This document shows positions 15,501 through 24,668 of a stretch of 64,000 nucleotides of DNA, in pieces. A program made the position numbers and the translations under genes. How positions within the stretch are numbered: the stretch's first letter is position 1; each line of letters starts with the position of its first letter. Source of the stretch: Clostridium sp. MCC353 (GTDB lineage: Bacteria > Bacillota > Clostridia > Lachnospirales > Lachnospiraceae); assembly GCF_018785315.1 (NCBI RefSeq), contig NZ_WQPN01000025.1:1-64000 (forward strand). Reading direction: 5' to 3'. The notes beneath the pieces were generated by a model. That model was not told the origin of the DNA. It did not search any database and saw only the letters and a program-made list of their open reading frames with translations.

Positions 15501-17480
15501 TTACAGTGAGCGGACTGTCTTTACTACATTCTCAACCGTAAATCCAAAATGCTCGAACAATTTTCCAGCAGGGCCGCTTGCGCCAAATCCCTTCATAGTA
15601 ACGGTAGCGCCGTCAAGTCCCACGTATCTGCCCCAGCCGAAATCTCCCAGGGCTTCAATGGCAACACGTTTTCTCACATTCTTAGGAAGAACGGATTCTT
15701 TATATTCCTCTGACTGCTCTTCGAATAAATCCATACACGGCATGGAAACCACGCGGATCTGATGCTCATTAGCAAGTTCTGCTTTGGCCTTAACCGCCAG
15801 CTCCACTTCTGATCCGGAAGCGATCAGAATCACATCCGGAGTGCCTTCACAGTCATCGATGATATATGCGCCTTTTAACGCGTCTTTGCTGCTTCCCGGC
15901 ATTGGCGTCAGGTTCTGTCTTGTCAGCACCAATGCGGTCGGTGTCTTTTCAGAAGTTACCGCGCTGTACCAGGCTGCTGCCGTCTCCACACCGTCACATG
16001 GGCGGAATACATGGAAGTTGGGCATAGCGCGGAGCATAGCAAGCTGCTCAACCGGCTCATGTGTCGGGCCGTCTTCACCAACGCCGATGCTGTCATGAGT
16101 TAATACGAAGGTAAGTGGCGCACCCATAAGAGCGGATAAGCGGGCCATAGGTTTTACGTAATCACTGAACACAAAGAAGGTGGCCACATAAGCCCGCAGC
16201 CCTCCGTGGAGCATGATGCCGTTGCCAATTGCTGTCATAGCCAGTTCGCGCACGCCAAAGTGTATATTGCGTCCTAAGCGGTTTTCCTTTGAGTAATCTC
16301 CCACATCGGACATATTGGTTTTATTGGACGGCGCCAGATCTGCGGAACCTCCGATCAGGTTTGGAACCACCAGTTTTAATTTATTGATCATCTTTCCGGA
16401 TAAGTTTCTGGTAGCGTCCGGCTTCTCGTTCTGTGCCCAGAACTCTTCATTGTTATATAATTTATCCGCATCCACTGGGGCATGGTACTGGTTCCAGAGT
16501 TCTTCCATCTCCGGGAACTCCTCACAATAAGCGGCAAACATCACGTTCCATGCCGCCTCTGCCTCCGCTTTGCGGGCTGCGATCTCATTAAAGTGGTCAT
16601 ATACTTCCTGAGGAACGAAGAACGGTTCCTGAGACGGCCATTCTAAGTTGTCTTTCATGGCAAGGATATTGTCCGCGCCGAGAGGTTCTCCGTGGGCGCT
16701 GGCCTTTCCCTGCTTTGCAGGACATCCGTAGCCGATCTGTGTTTTTACAGTGATAAAGGAAGGTCTGGTGGTATCTGCCTTGGCCTCTTCAATTGCCGCG
16801 CCGATAGAAGCCAGGTCGTTGCCGTCTTCTACGGTAATGAGCTGGAATCCGAATGCCTCCATCCTCTTCTGCACGTTCTCCGTAAAGGCGATATCCGTGC
16901 TTCCTTCGATGGAAATCTTATTGGAATCATAGATCACGATCAATTTTCCCAGCCCCAAAGTACCCGCCAGAGAAAATGCCTCTGAGGAAATTCCTTCCAT
17001 CATACATCCGTCTCCGCCCAGCACATAGGTGTAGTGATCCACAACAGGATACTCTTCTTTATTGAAAACAGCCGCCATATGGGTCTCAGCAATGGCCATA
17101 CCTACCGCCATGCCCATACCTGCGCCTAAAGGCCCTGTAGTCGCTTCCACGCCTACCGTATGGCCGTATTCCGGATGGCCCGGTGTCAATGAACCCATCT
17201 GTCTGAAGTTCATAATGTCTTCTTTTGACAAATTGCCATAGCCGAACAGATGGAGCAGGGAATACAAAAGCATGGATCCATGTCCCCCTGACAAAACGAA
17301 ACGGTCACGGTTGGCCCAATCAGGGTCTGCCGGATTGTGATTCATATGGTTAGCCCAAAGTTCATAACCGATTGGAGCGCATCCAAGCGGAAGTCCCGGA
17401 TGACCGGAGTTGGCTTTCTGGATTGCGTCCGCAGAAAGCACACGGATTGCGTTTACTGACAGTTTGTCGATGTGATTCAT
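15501..17480 (-). CDS. tkt: Transketolase
   Basis: This thiamine-diphosphate enzyme of the pentose phosphate pathway moves two-carbon ketol units between sugar phosphates. The full-length 659-residue product has the TPP motif GDGCMMEGISSEAFSLAG ending at the conserved NKISI segment, FGVRELAMTAIGNG (catalytic Glu) and HDSIGVGEDGPTHEP in the pyrimidine domain. Its AGGAGG ribosome site overlaps the stop codon of the upstream DUF5711 gene, so the two are translationally coupled, an unusual pairing. A terminator follows at 15449-15488. Confidence 0.97.
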   Translation of the reverse strand: MNHIDKLSVNAIRVLSADAIQKANSGHPGLPLGCAPIGYELWANHMNHNPADPDWANRDRFVLSGGHGSMLLYSLLHLFGYGNLSKEDIMNFRQMGSLTPGHPEYGHTVGVEATTGPLGAGMGMAVGMAIAETHMAAVFNKEEYPVVDHYTYVLGGDGCMMEGISSEAFSLAGTLGLGKLIVIYDSNKISIEGSTDIAFTENVQKRMEAFGFQLITVEDGNDLASIGAAIEEAKADTTRPSFITVKTQIGYGCPAKQGKASAHGEPLGADNILAMKDNLEWPSQEPFFVPQEVYDHFNEIAARKAEAEAAWNVMFAAYCEEFPEMEELWNQYHAPVDADKLYNNEEFWAQNEKPDATRNLSGKMINKLKLVVPNLIGGSADLAPSNKTNMSDVGDYSKENRLGRNIHFGVRELAMTAIGNGIMLHGGLRAYVATFFVFSDYVKPMARLSALMGAPLTFVLTHDSIGVGEDGPTHEPVEQLAMLRAMPNFHVFRPCDGVETAAAWYSAVTSEKTPTALVLTRQNLTPMPGSSKDALKGAYIIDDCEGTPDVILIASGSEVELAVKAKAELANEHQIRVVSMPCMDLFEEQSEEYKESVLPKNVRKRVAIEALGDFGWGRYVGLDGATVTMKGFGASGPAGKLFEHFGFTVENVVKTVRSL

Positions 17481-17485
17481 TGTTA

Positions 17486-18769
17486 TTAGCCTCCTAATTT
17501 TATCTCTTTTATAGTTTGCGGCCCCATCACGATAAACGTGCCCGGGAGCCTCCCCTTAGTTACCTTAGATACCGTAAAATCAAATTCCCCTCTGAATTTT
17601 AAATTGCCCTGCATGTTATAAACTTCACAGGAATCTTCATTATACAAAAGAACGTAATCTCCGTCAATATCCGCATGGGTATACTGGAGATTAAAATCTT
17701 TGCTGAACTGCTTTTCACCGGTATTTTTATAAACATCAACCCGGTAAGGGTTCTCCCCTGACGTATTGTTCACCACAATACCGGCGAAATCCTGGGAATA
17801 AAAAATGCTCCTGATCTCTTCTTCCACCGGGATCTGAACCAGCATCTCCGGGGACATCACATTCTTGGATGAAAAGAAGGTCAAACTGTTGTCTGCAAAT
17901 GCGCAGGAATAAGTTTCCGTCAAAAAACGCACCCTGGCAATCAGGCTGTTGTCATAGATATCTTTATAACCTGCCACCAGACGCCCCGGCACATTCTTGC
18001 CGATCTCGGAAAAGTTGTAGAAAACCACCTGTCCTTTGGCCGCGCCGCTGCTTAAATAGACATAGGACACCATCAGCTGGGTCCCGTCCGGCGAAAGGGA
18101 AAGATCGATGGGATACCCGTCCTTTTCCAGCGTAGACTTTATGGAAATATCCAGGGGCGTGCCGTCATTCCTGAAAAATGTTATCTTTCCGGCTTTGCTG
18201 TCTTCCTGGATGGCCGCCACCACTCCGTGGGCCGATACCGCAACCTTAGTTATGGGCAGCAAGGTTGTGGCTATACCCTGACGCCCGTCTTTATTGCAGA
18301 TATAAATGCTGTTGCCCTGGCGGTCGGCAATGGCTGCATAATCCCCATTGACCACCGCTTCCGGTGATTTCATCTCGTAGCTCTCAATCCAGATGTCTTT
18401 GCCCTGGTTGTCCGTGTAGGCAGCGCCGTCCTTGCTGTACTTGATCACATTATTGCCGAAATTTATGTATTCGTTAATGCTGCTGTCAGACCGCTCCACG
18501 TTGTGCTCCCAGGATATCTGGTAATCCATATACTGGTGGCTGGCCTGATACTGATAATATCCGAACCCGGCTCCGGTGATGGCCAGAGCCGCCGCCAAAG
18601 ACAGAAAGAAACGTCTGCGCCATACCTTTCTGGAGGCCTTTTTAACGATCTCTTCGCTGTCGCCGTCATCCATCTCCATTCGGGGCGGGGGCGCGGCATT
18701 GGGCGTAATCACTCTGCTTTTCAGTTGTCTTTTTTTCGTCTCTCTATTCATAGAGCTCATATCACTCAT
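17486..18769 (-). CDS. DUF5711 family single-pass membrane protein
   Basis: The 427-residue product has a basic cytoplasmic N-terminus, one transmembrane helix (RRRFFLSLAAALAITGAGFGYY, about residues 52-72) and a large extracytoplasmic domain with beta-propeller-like strands (repeated YSKDG, DRQGNSIY, SPDGTQL patterns). It matches the conserved Firmicute family DUF5711, whose function is not known. The chosen ATG has GGGAG 9 nt upstream; the longer frame lacks one. It follows the LysM protein by 75 nt and its stop overlaps the tkt ribosome site. The LysM neighbour suggests a cell-envelope role. Confidence 0.8.
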   Translation of the reverse strand: MSDMSSMNRETKKRQLKSRVITPNAAPPPRMEMDDGDSEEIVKKASRKVWRRRFFLSLAAALAITGAGFGYYQYQASHQYMDYQISWEHNVERSDSSINEYINFGNNVIKYSKDGAAYTDNQGKDIWIESYEMKSPEAVVNGDYAAIADRQGNSIYICNKDGRQGIATTLLPITKVAVSAHGVVAAIQEDSKAGKITFFRNDGTPLDISIKSTLEKDGYPIDLSLSPDGTQLMVSYVYLSSGAAKGQVVFYNFSEIGKNVPGRLVAGYKDIYDNSLIARVRFLTETYSCAFADNSLTFFSSKNVMSPEMLVQIPVEEEIRSIFYSQDFAGIVVNNTSGENPYRVDVYKNTGEKQFSKDFNLQYTHADIDGDYVLLYNEDSCEVYNMQGNLKFRGEFDFTVSKVTKGRLPGTFIVMGPQTIKEIKLGG

Positions 18770-18844
18770 GCGGTTATTCTCCCGGAAATGCCCAAATATA
18801 GAATATAGTATACAACATTTTCCAGAGAAACGCATTAAATTTTT

Positions 18845-20023
18845 CTACGGCAGAACTAATTTCTGGCCGGATATAATTTTATTGGGATCGTCCAAACCGT
18901 TAAGGCGGCAGATTTCGTCCATTTTACTCAGGTTATGGTAAAATTTCAGACAAATTCCATGCAGAGTTTCGCCTTCTCCGATTATGTAGGTTTCCGGTAT
19001 GGCCGCCGCTTCGGCTCCAGGATCTGCAGCCACTGCCGCGGTAGTTTCAGCAGCGGTCTCAGATACTGCCGTTTCCTGAGGGCTGCTCTCCGCCGGCACC
19101 GCAGACGCCGCCGTTGTTTCCGGTTCTGATGACATGGTATAATGCTCTACCGGCTCCGTGGGATACACTTGTCCGGGTATCTCTTCAACGGAAAGCTTTT
19201 CCTTATCCGATTTCGGATCATATTCCTGCCAATTCTTCACCCCTTCAGGAAGGACTGATACCATCACGCTTTCCATCTGGCGCATTTTTTCATAGTTATT
19301 GAACATGGCAATTCCGCCTGCCATGACCACAATCGCCAGTGCGCTGCACAGGCCGCCCAGCACGCTGACCGTATTTTTATGGGCTTTGACCTCCGTTTTC
19401 CGGCTTTCGATCCTCTGTCTGAAGTCGGTGACCACATTGTCCGGGACGCCTGTCTCCACGCGTCTCACGTCTTTGCGCAGCACCATGTAGTCCTGCATCA
19501 TTTGATTCCGTTCATAATAAATGCTGTGTCCGCGGAGTTTATAAAATCCGTCTTCAGACGTCACATAGATGGATTCCTCTCCTTCCAGCCCGGAATTCAA
19601 ATACATCAACTGGTTCTTACCGGGGAAAAACTTCACATGCTCTTTCCAATAATTCAGGGGGCTCAGCTGGCTTCCCTGTGATGCGCAGAGAAACCATCCC
19701 AGAACCGTCCTTTTCGGAAACATCTGCTCCATATCTTCATAGGCTTTCTTCCATGCTGCCTCAGTAAATTCCACTTTTTCTCCGTCGCGTGTCACATCTT
19801 CCATCTCCATGGCTCCGTCTATAAACAGATAAGGGGTTCCCTCGTGCTGTTCACTGCTGCCAAGAAGCAGTCCTACCCGCAGGTCTTGTCCTCCTGCCGG
19901 ATATAGTTTCTGTAAGTAGGTATTCACATAGTCTTCCAAATATAATTTTACAATCTGGTCCCGCTCACCGATCTGCCTGATATTTTTAGGCAGCTTTGGG
20001 TACGGGTTATATAATTCTCCCAT
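18845..20023 (-). CDS. LysM membrane protein with an N-terminal MPN-like domain
   Basis: The 392-residue protein has a soluble N-terminal domain (about 20-190), one transmembrane helix (about 219-241), a Ser/Thr/Ala/Pro/Glu-rich spacer (about 290-340) and a C-terminal LysM domain (344-392, YIIGEGETLHGICLKFY). LysM binds peptidoglycan, so the C-terminus is outside. The N-terminal domain resembles JAMM/MPN folds: RVGLLLGSSEQHEG near 49-62 and RTVLGWFLCASQG near 105-117, but the catalytic H-x-H is missing, so it would be a non-catalytic MPN. That resemblance is my reading and unproven. It precedes DUF5711. Confidence 0.78.
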   Translation of the reverse strand: MGELYNPYPKLPKNIRQIGERDQIVKLYLEDYVNTYLQKLYPAGGQDLRVGLLLGSSEQHEGTPYLFIDGAMEMEDVTRDGEKVEFTEAAWKKAYEDMEQMFPKRTVLGWFLCASQGSQLSPLNYWKEHVKFFPGKNQLMYLNSGLEGEESIYVTSEDGFYKLRGHSIYYERNQMMQDYMVLRKDVRRVETGVPDNVVTDFRQRIESRKTEVKAHKNTVSVLGGLCSALAIVVMAGGIAMFNNYEKMRQMESVMVSVLPEGVKNWQEYDPKSDKEKLSVEEIPGQVYPTEPVEHYTMSSEPETTAASAVPAESSPQETAVSETAAETTAAVAADPGAEAAAIPETYIIGEGETLHGICLKFYHNLSKMDEICRLNGLDDPNKIISGQKLVLP

Positions 20024-20062
20024 TGGCTCACCCCGCTAACTTATTCTAATATCTGAACAATC

Positions 20063-20092
20063 ATAGCATGGATGTTTTGCAAATCTTGTCAA
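20063..20092 (-). promoter_or_regulatory. Candidate promoter of the LysM gene
   Basis: TTGACA (20087-20092) and TGCTAT (20063-20068) are 18 nt apart on the minus strand, 40 nt before the ATG. The -35 box overlaps the end of yyaC. Confidence 0.5.
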
Positions 20093-20688
20093 ACCAGTGC
20101 CGCCGACTCACATAATTTTTCGACAATAAAAATGCTGTCGCTGATACAGTCCGCAAGCCTCATAACCACAGCCAGGCGTATGCTCTGAAGCATGATGGGA
20201 TCCGCCCCCGCACAGCCGCCCACGATCCCGGTGATAAAAATATCCCCCACAGGCACCAATTCTTTGCTGACACCCAGGCCGGGGCGCAGGGACCCTTTCC
20301 CCAGGGTGATATATCCCACATGCTCGTTATTACCCACAGAGGCATCCACCGCAACCACCAGATGGTTGGGAAAACTGCATTTGAGCACAGCAAGATATTC
20401 TTCCAGATTCATCGCATGGACAGGGCGTTCCAGGGTTCCGAACACCTCCAGGTTTTTCACCTTTTTCTCTTTTAATTTATAGCCAATCAGCGGGCCTAAA
20501 CTGTCCCCGGTGGAACGGTCTGTTCCAATGCATAAAATTAAAACGCCTGATTTATTCTGGTTCTTCAGTTCTTCGGCTATCATCTGATAGAGCCGGGTGG
20601 CCAGTTTATCGGTTTCAAACCCCTCTCCGGCATGATAATAGTACACTTCCTGTCCGGTTCTCATTCCAATCCATTCCCACAGTTTCAT
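20089..20688 (-). CDS. yyaC: Spore protease YyaC family protein
   Basis: The 199-residue product is of the YyaC/DUF1256 family, related to the GPR spore protease and hydrogenase-maturation protease folds. Characteristic segments are LILCIGTDRSTGDSLGPLIG (about 50-69), VFGTLERPVHAMNLEE and VVAVDASVGN with conserved acidic residues. The family occurs in endospore formers, so this gene is evidence that the organism sporulates. It precedes the LysM gene on the same strand. The precise role in spores is not established. Confidence 0.9.
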   Translation of the reverse strand: MKLWEWIGMRTGQEVYYYHAGEGFETDKLATRLYQMIAEELKNQNKSGVLILCIGTDRSTGDSLGPLIGYKLKEKKVKNLEVFGTLERPVHAMNLEEYLAVLKCSFPNHLVVAVDASVGNNEHVGYITLGKGSLRPGLGVSKELVPVGDIFITGIVGGCAGADPIMLQSIRLAVVMRLADCISDSIFIVEKLCESAALV

Positions 20689-20710
20689 AAAATACTCCGC
20701 CTCATCATTT

Positions 20711-20746
20711 GCAACGGTTCAGACGGCTCATCTTCTGAACTGTTAC
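20711..20746. repeat. GTTCAGA-type palindrome upstream of yyaC
   Basis: GCAACGGTTCAGA and TCTGAACTGTTAC form an imperfect 13-bp inverted repeat. In reverse it begins GTAACAGTTCAGA, identical to the left terminus of the MITE-like unit at 24846. Confidence 0.6.
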
Positions 20747-20829
20747 AATCATTTTGTTAATTCTATTATAGGCAGGCTGTGGGATAATTATGCAAATAAT
20801 AAATTTGCTGGAAGACAGGCGTTATCATA

Positions 20830-21357
20830 TCACAATATCTTTTGGTAAAGTTCAAATTCCTCCAATCCAAAATCCCCATATCCCAGATCCACCTTATCAA
20901 TATATTGGAAGCCAAACCTTTTATAAAGACCAATGGCCGGCGCATTCTTTTCGTATACATCTAACCGGACCGCCTTGGCATTCATTTTTTTGCTGTGGTC
21001 TATGATGAACTCCATCATCTGCCGCCCTACGCCCTTGTTCTGGTAATCGGGATGTATGGCAAAGGTATATATGACAAAAATATGGTCATAATCCAGGTCA
21101 ATCCCCCAATCCGCTTTGGCATAAGCGTCTTCAGGCGTATGGCGGAGGATTACGGTTCCTATAATCCGGCCGTCATGTCTGGCAACATATAAATTCCCTT
21201 CCTGCACGCCCTGAACCGCATCTTCTTCCGCCGGATAAATGCCCTTTTTCCAGCCCGGATAATTGACATTGTGTTCCAGATAATCGCATACGGTATCGTA
21301 AAGGCATCCCAGCTCTTTAATATCATGTTCGGTTCCCTTTTCTATTGTTATCACCAT
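20830..21357 (-). CDS. GNAT family N-acetyltransferase
   Basis: The 175-residue product has the GNAT acetyl-CoA-binding core: VIYTFAIHPDYQNKGVGRQMMEFI (motif A, Q/R-x-x-G-x-G/A) and a C-terminal YEKNAPAIGLYKRFGFQYI (motif B). The substrate is not predictable. The start is the ATG behind AAGGAG; an upstream reading frame would cross the terminator at 21382-21422. Confidence 0.9.
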   Translation of the reverse strand: MVITIEKGTEHDIKELGCLYDTVCDYLEHNVNYPGWKKGIYPAEEDAVQGVQEGNLYVARHDGRIIGTVILRHTPEDAYAKADWGIDLDYDHIFVIYTFAIHPDYQNKGVGRQMMEFIIDHSKKMNAKAVRLDVYEKNAPAIGLYKRFGFQYIDKVDLGYGDFGLEEFELYQKIL

Positions 21358-21381
21358 CCGTTTTATTCTCCTTTTCAAATG

Positions 21382-21422
21382 AAAAGGCAGAAAAGGATGG
21401 AAAAATCCATCTTTTCCTGCCC
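21382..21422 (-). terminator. Terminator between two GNAT genes
   Basis: Minus-strand GGCAGGAAAAGATGGA pairs with TCCATCCTTTTCTGCC (one G-U) around loop TTTT and is followed by TTTTC. It ends the transcript of the 21500-21949 gene. Confidence 0.75.
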
Positions 21423-21499
21423 GGATTCTCAATATTGTTTCTTTTGATCCACCAGCCCATTGTCATTTTAATCCGCCGACAGACGGCATATGGCATTTA

Positions 21500-21949
21500 T
21501 TACATCTTATGAATATACATTCTTGTCATATCAGGCTCCCCGTCTCCCTGCACCATACATAGAAACTTCCATCCATAACGTTCGTAAAATGAGGTGTGAT
21601 CCGTAATGAGATAGAGCGTGTCTATCCCATTACTGTTCATATCATCGCAGACACATTGCAGCAATTTCCCCGCAATGCCTTTACAACGGTATTCTTTTTC
21701 AACATATAACGCACAGACATTGGGCGTCAAATCCTTACGGTTATGGAAGTCGTTTTCTATAACGCCAACGCCGCCTATCATTTCACCATTCTCAAATGCA
21801 GCATACCATTGAGGAACACTTTTTTTCTTCTCCAGGCATTCATTTATGCTTTCTTCATATGCCTCAACCGGAATCCCCCATTTGGAATGAAACCATTCCG
21901 CTGCTCTATAGGCCAATTCGCAATTTTCTCTGACTTTTAAAATTTCCAT
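21500..21949 (-). CDS. GNAT family N-acetyltransferase
   Basis: The 149-residue product has GNAT motif A as ALYVEKEYRCKGIAGKLLQCV (R-x-x-G-x-A) and a C-terminal FYERYGWKFL. It is not closely similar to the other GNAT. The chosen ATG is preceded by AAGGAA at 8 nt. A terminator follows the gene. Substrate unknown. Confidence 0.88.
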   Translation of the reverse strand: MEILKVRENCELAYRAAEWFHSKWGIPVEAYEESINECLEKKKSVPQWYAAFENGEMIGGVGVIENDFHNRKDLTPNVCALYVEKEYRCKGIAGKLLQCVCDDMNSNGIDTLYLITDHTSFYERYGWKFLCMVQGDGEPDMTRMYIHKM

Positions 21950-22002
21950 GGGTGTTTTTCCTTCCAATTACTGCCGCATGCATATAGATTCAGCAATATC
22001 TT

Positions 22003-23091
22003 TTATTTCACTTCCCGGCACATATCCATGGCCTCGCTGAGGTTGGAAGCCGATCCGCTCACAATTTTCTCCAGAAGCTGGTCAAGCTTGGAGGGGATTA
22101 AAAATTCTTTTCCAAGATAAGGTTCATAATGTTCCGTAACATAAAGGCATTTTTCATTTCTGGCTGTCTCCACTTCTTTTAAACGCCGTTTCAGGACGTC
22201 TAAATCCGCTTCCATGGATTCGATCTTTTCTTTGCTGTTGTTTGTGATTTCGTCTGCGATAATGTTCTTTGTTACAGTTTCAAATGTATTGAGGGCGTCT
22301 TTCTTCTTGCTGGCGGTAACCGACAGTTCCTGTTCCAGCTGCGCGATCTCGTCATCGTAGATCTGCAGATCATACACGGCGTCATTGCGGTCTTTTTGAA
22401 TGGTATGGGTGATCACTTTTATTTTTTTATTATTTCCGTGAATCTGATCCCGGATCATCTGCCCGTCTCTTAAAGCTTCCAGATGAGGGATTTTTGTCTT
22501 GTTGCTGACAAATACGTACAGACCTCCAAATACTAGAACCGTCACAAAATAAATCGCAGCCAGCACCAGCGGTTTCTTCTGCCCGATCAGAAGATAGGTT
22601 CCGTATGGAACCGCCAGGAAACAGACCAGCACCGTACAAAGGAGCCTTAAATATTCGCCGAACCACCGGGGAAGGAAGAGGGCGTAATACCAGTTTCCAC
22701 GACAGATTCCGGGGACATGGTTTTTCTGAAACAGTGTTTTGAGCCTGAGGTTCAGTTCCCGGTTTTCTTCCCTGAGTTCGGAGGTTTCTTCCGCAATCCG
22801 CTCTTTTATGCCTTGATTTTTGGCTTTTTCCCGTTTTGCCCGGGCCTTTTTTAACCGTTCCTGCCCTTTTCCTATTTCCTGATCATAACTCGCGTTTAAA
22901 GCCTCTGTCCTTTTTTTAATGGTATAATTTATGGACTCTGAAACCGACTTTTTCTCCGCTTCCACTGATCGTTCGAGCCGGTATTCTTCCTGCCTCAACT
23001 GTTCTTCCTGCCCGGTGAGCTGTGCCATTCGGAGCACGTCCGCTTTTGCATCTCTCAGGAATTCAGCATAGTCTGTAATGGGCTGCACCAT
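22003..23091 (-). CDS. Coiled-coil protein with two central transmembrane helices, function unknown
   Basis: I do not recognise a family. The 362-residue product has a long charged coiled coil (about 25-125, rich in E, K, Q and R), two adjacent hydrophobic helices (about 150-172 and 178-200; LLCTVLVCFLAVPYGTYLL and PLVLAAIYFVTVLVFGGLY) and a second coiled coil (about 215-320). Both coiled coils should lie on the same side, giving a membrane-anchored hairpin. It begins at the ATG preceded by AGGAGG. It is 66 nt downstream of the Gfo/Idh/MocA gene. Confidence 0.65.
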   Translation of the reverse strand: MVQPITDYAEFLRDAKADVLRMAQLTGQEEQLRQEEYRLERSVEAEKKSVSESINYTIKKRTEALNASYDQEIGKGQERLKKARAKREKAKNQGIKERIAEETSELREENRELNLRLKTLFQKNHVPGICRGNWYYALFLPRWFGEYLRLLCTVLVCFLAVPYGTYLLIGQKKPLVLAAIYFVTVLVFGGLYVFVSNKTKIPHLEALRDGQMIRDQIHGNNKKIKVITHTIQKDRNDAVYDLQIYDDEIAQLEQELSVTASKKKDALNTFETVTKNIIADEITNNSKEKIESMEADLDVLKRRLKEVETARNEKCLYVTEHYEPYLGKEFLIPSKLDQLLEKIVSGSASNLSEAMDMCREVK

Positions 23092-23157
23092 GCCTTCCAC
23101 CCTCCTTAATTTCAAGTATTAAAAACACTCTGTCTAAACCGGAACTCAAATGAAAAA

Positions 23158-24141
23158 CTATGCATTTTCCTCATAGGAAAACTTCATATCCCATGATTTT
23201 CTAATGTCATCCATCAGGGCCAGCACGGTTAAGGAATCATTTTTCTCTAATATATCGCTGGTGCTCATTCCCGCCTTTACGCAGCGGTTGACTTCCCTGA
23301 TCTGATATTCAAAACCGTTTACATCAAATGGCATGTTAACCTCATAAGGGTCTCCATTATCCGGACGCACAGTCATAACCTGGGCGTGTTGATGATCAGG
23401 AATGGAAATGGAACCTTTTGTTCCGAATACAACGGCTTCCCTGGGCATATTCAGGCCGATTGCCGTAGTCACACAAGCGGTCCGGCCGCCCGGATATTCC
23501 AGCAGAATGGAGCTGAAATCATCGGTTCCGTATTCATTGATATTGACTTCGGATGAGAAATGAACCGGGGCTTCGCCCATCACCATATGGATAAATCCTA
23601 AATTATAAATTCCGATATCCAGCAAAGCGCCTCCGCCCAGTCCGGAATCGAATTTTCTCCCTTTTCTGGAATCGTCGGTGACAAATCCGTAGTCGCAGCG
23701 GGCATGTTTTACGTCCCCAATGACCCCGTCTGCAATCAAACGTCTCATCTCCAGCAAAAGAGGGAGAAAACGGGTCCAGAACGCTTCCATGATGAAAAGC
23801 CCTTTTTCCTCTGCGAGACGGTAAAGTTCCTCCGCCTGGGCCGCATTGGTAGTAAATGGTTTCTCACACAGCACATGCTTTCCTGCCTCCAGGCACATTT
23901 TCGCATTTTCATAGTGCATGCTGTTTGGTGTGGCAATGTAAACGGCATCCACGTATGGGGAACTGCAGAGTTCTTCATAAGAACCGTATGCATGTTCAAT
24001 TCCGTACTTCGCCGCAAATTCGGCAGCGGCTTCCGGGCGGCGGGAACCTACGGCGCTTAAAACGTCCTCGCCTTTCATATCAATGACTGTCTGAGCAAAT
24101 TTATTCGTGATTTTTCCAGTAGCTAAAATACCCCATTTCAT
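23158..24141 (-). CDS. Gfo/Idh/MocA family oxidoreductase
   Basis: The 327-residue product has an N-terminal Rossmann domain (KWGILATGKITNKFA) with the family motif CEKPFTTNAAQAEEL near residue 92 (Lys of the catalytic EKP) and a C-terminal alpha/beta domain used for substrate binding. Relatives oxidise sugars, inositol or trans-dihydrodiols with NAD(P). A SigA-type promoter lies at 24261-24289, leaving a leader of about 110 nt. Substrate unknown. Confidence 0.9.
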   Translation of the reverse strand: MKWGILATGKITNKFAQTVIDMKGEDVLSAVGSRRPEAAAEFAAKYGIEHAYGSYEELCSSPYVDAVYIATPNSMHYENAKMCLEAGKHVLCEKPFTTNAAQAEELYRLAEEKGLFIMEAFWTRFLPLLLEMRRLIADGVIGDVKHARCDYGFVTDDSRKGRKFDSGLGGGALLDIGIYNLGFIHMVMGEAPVHFSSEVNINEYGTDDFSSILLEYPGGRTACVTTAIGLNMPREAVVFGTKGSISIPDHQHAQVMTVRPDNGDPYEVNMPFDVNGFEYQIREVNRCVKAGMSTSDILEKNDSLTVLALMDDIRKSWDMKFSYEENA

Positions 24142-24260
24142 TAATAATCTACCTCCGATATTCTGATTTATAGTTTAGTTTTTACGGTTTTATCTGCCCG
24201 GAGGGCTTTTTTATTTAATAGGGTGAACTTTCCTATGAAATAAAATATAACCTGATTAAG

Positions 24261-24289
24261 ATTATAACCTTTTTATAGTTTATTTTCAA
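24261..24289 (-). promoter_or_regulatory. Promoter of the Gfo/Idh/MocA gene
   Basis: TTGAAA (24284-24289) and TATAAT (24261-24266) are 17 nt apart on the minus strand, pointing at the gene starting at 24141. The leader holds a small GCCCTCCGGGC palindrome but no riboswitch that I recognise. Confidence 0.75.
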
Positions 24290-24402
24290 CAAACTTACAT
24301 GTACTTGGGGTTTTCACAGAAGGAATTATATTTAAATATAAAAATGAGAACAGTTGAATATAGCCAGAGACACAGAAGCATTGAACAGCAGTTATAGAAA
24401 TA

Positions 24403-24438
24403 GTAACAGTTCGAACAGTGCACCATCCGAATTGTTAC
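24403..24438. repeat. GTAACA-type inverted repeat upstream of the toxin locus
   Basis: GTAACAGTTCG and CGAATTGTTAC (10 of 11 pairs) enclose 14 nt. The GTAACAGTTC end matches the MITE-like unit at 24846 and the palindrome at 20711, so it may be a minimal relative. Confidence 0.5.
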
Positions 24439-24487
24439 TGGAAACAAATTATTTCATGAAATTTTTATCGCATTTTTACGGCTATTA

Positions 24488-24496
24488 TGTTATATT
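24488..24496 (+). promoter_or_regulatory. Extended -10 promoter of the toxin mRNA
   Basis: TG-T-TATATT forms an extended -10 box without a clear -35. It would start the mRNA just before the 5' repeat ACAGGGTGG (24520-24528). Confidence 0.45.
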
Positions 24497-24575
24497 AGAT
24501 GTTATGGAACAATCGTGATACAGGGTGGAAGCCTTCCAGTTTTTTTGTTTCTACAAAAGACGGGAGGTGATGCTT

Positions 24576-24668
24576 ATGGTAATGTTTACATTTAGCGATC
24601 TTATGCTATTTGCTGCATTCCTTCTCGCATTGCTGACCTACATAGATAGGTACAATAAGAGAAAATAA
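24576..24668 (+). CDS. Holin-like type I toxin peptide (30 aa)
   Basis: A 30-residue peptide beginning MVMFTFSDLMLFAAFLL, with one hydrophobic helix and a charged tail (DRYNKRK). This is the build of clostridial holin-like/TxpA/Fst type I toxins that insert in the membrane. GGAGG lies 8 nt before the ATG chosen; an ATG at 24570 is too close to the ribosome site. Its 3' end is overlapped by a convergent small RNA. The mRNA carries near-direct repeats, ACAGGGTGGAAGCC before the gene and ACAGGATGGGAGCC after it, and the 5' copy can pair with CCACCCTGT at 24674-24682, as in toxin mRNAs that are kept untranslated. Confidence 0.8.
   Translation: MVMFTFSDLMLFAAFLLALLTYIDRYNKRK

Noticed and set aside
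24142-24254. Riboswitch in the leader of the Gfo/Idh/MocA gene
   Set aside because: The leader is AT-rich with only a short GC palindrome; no conserved riboswitch core could be recognised.
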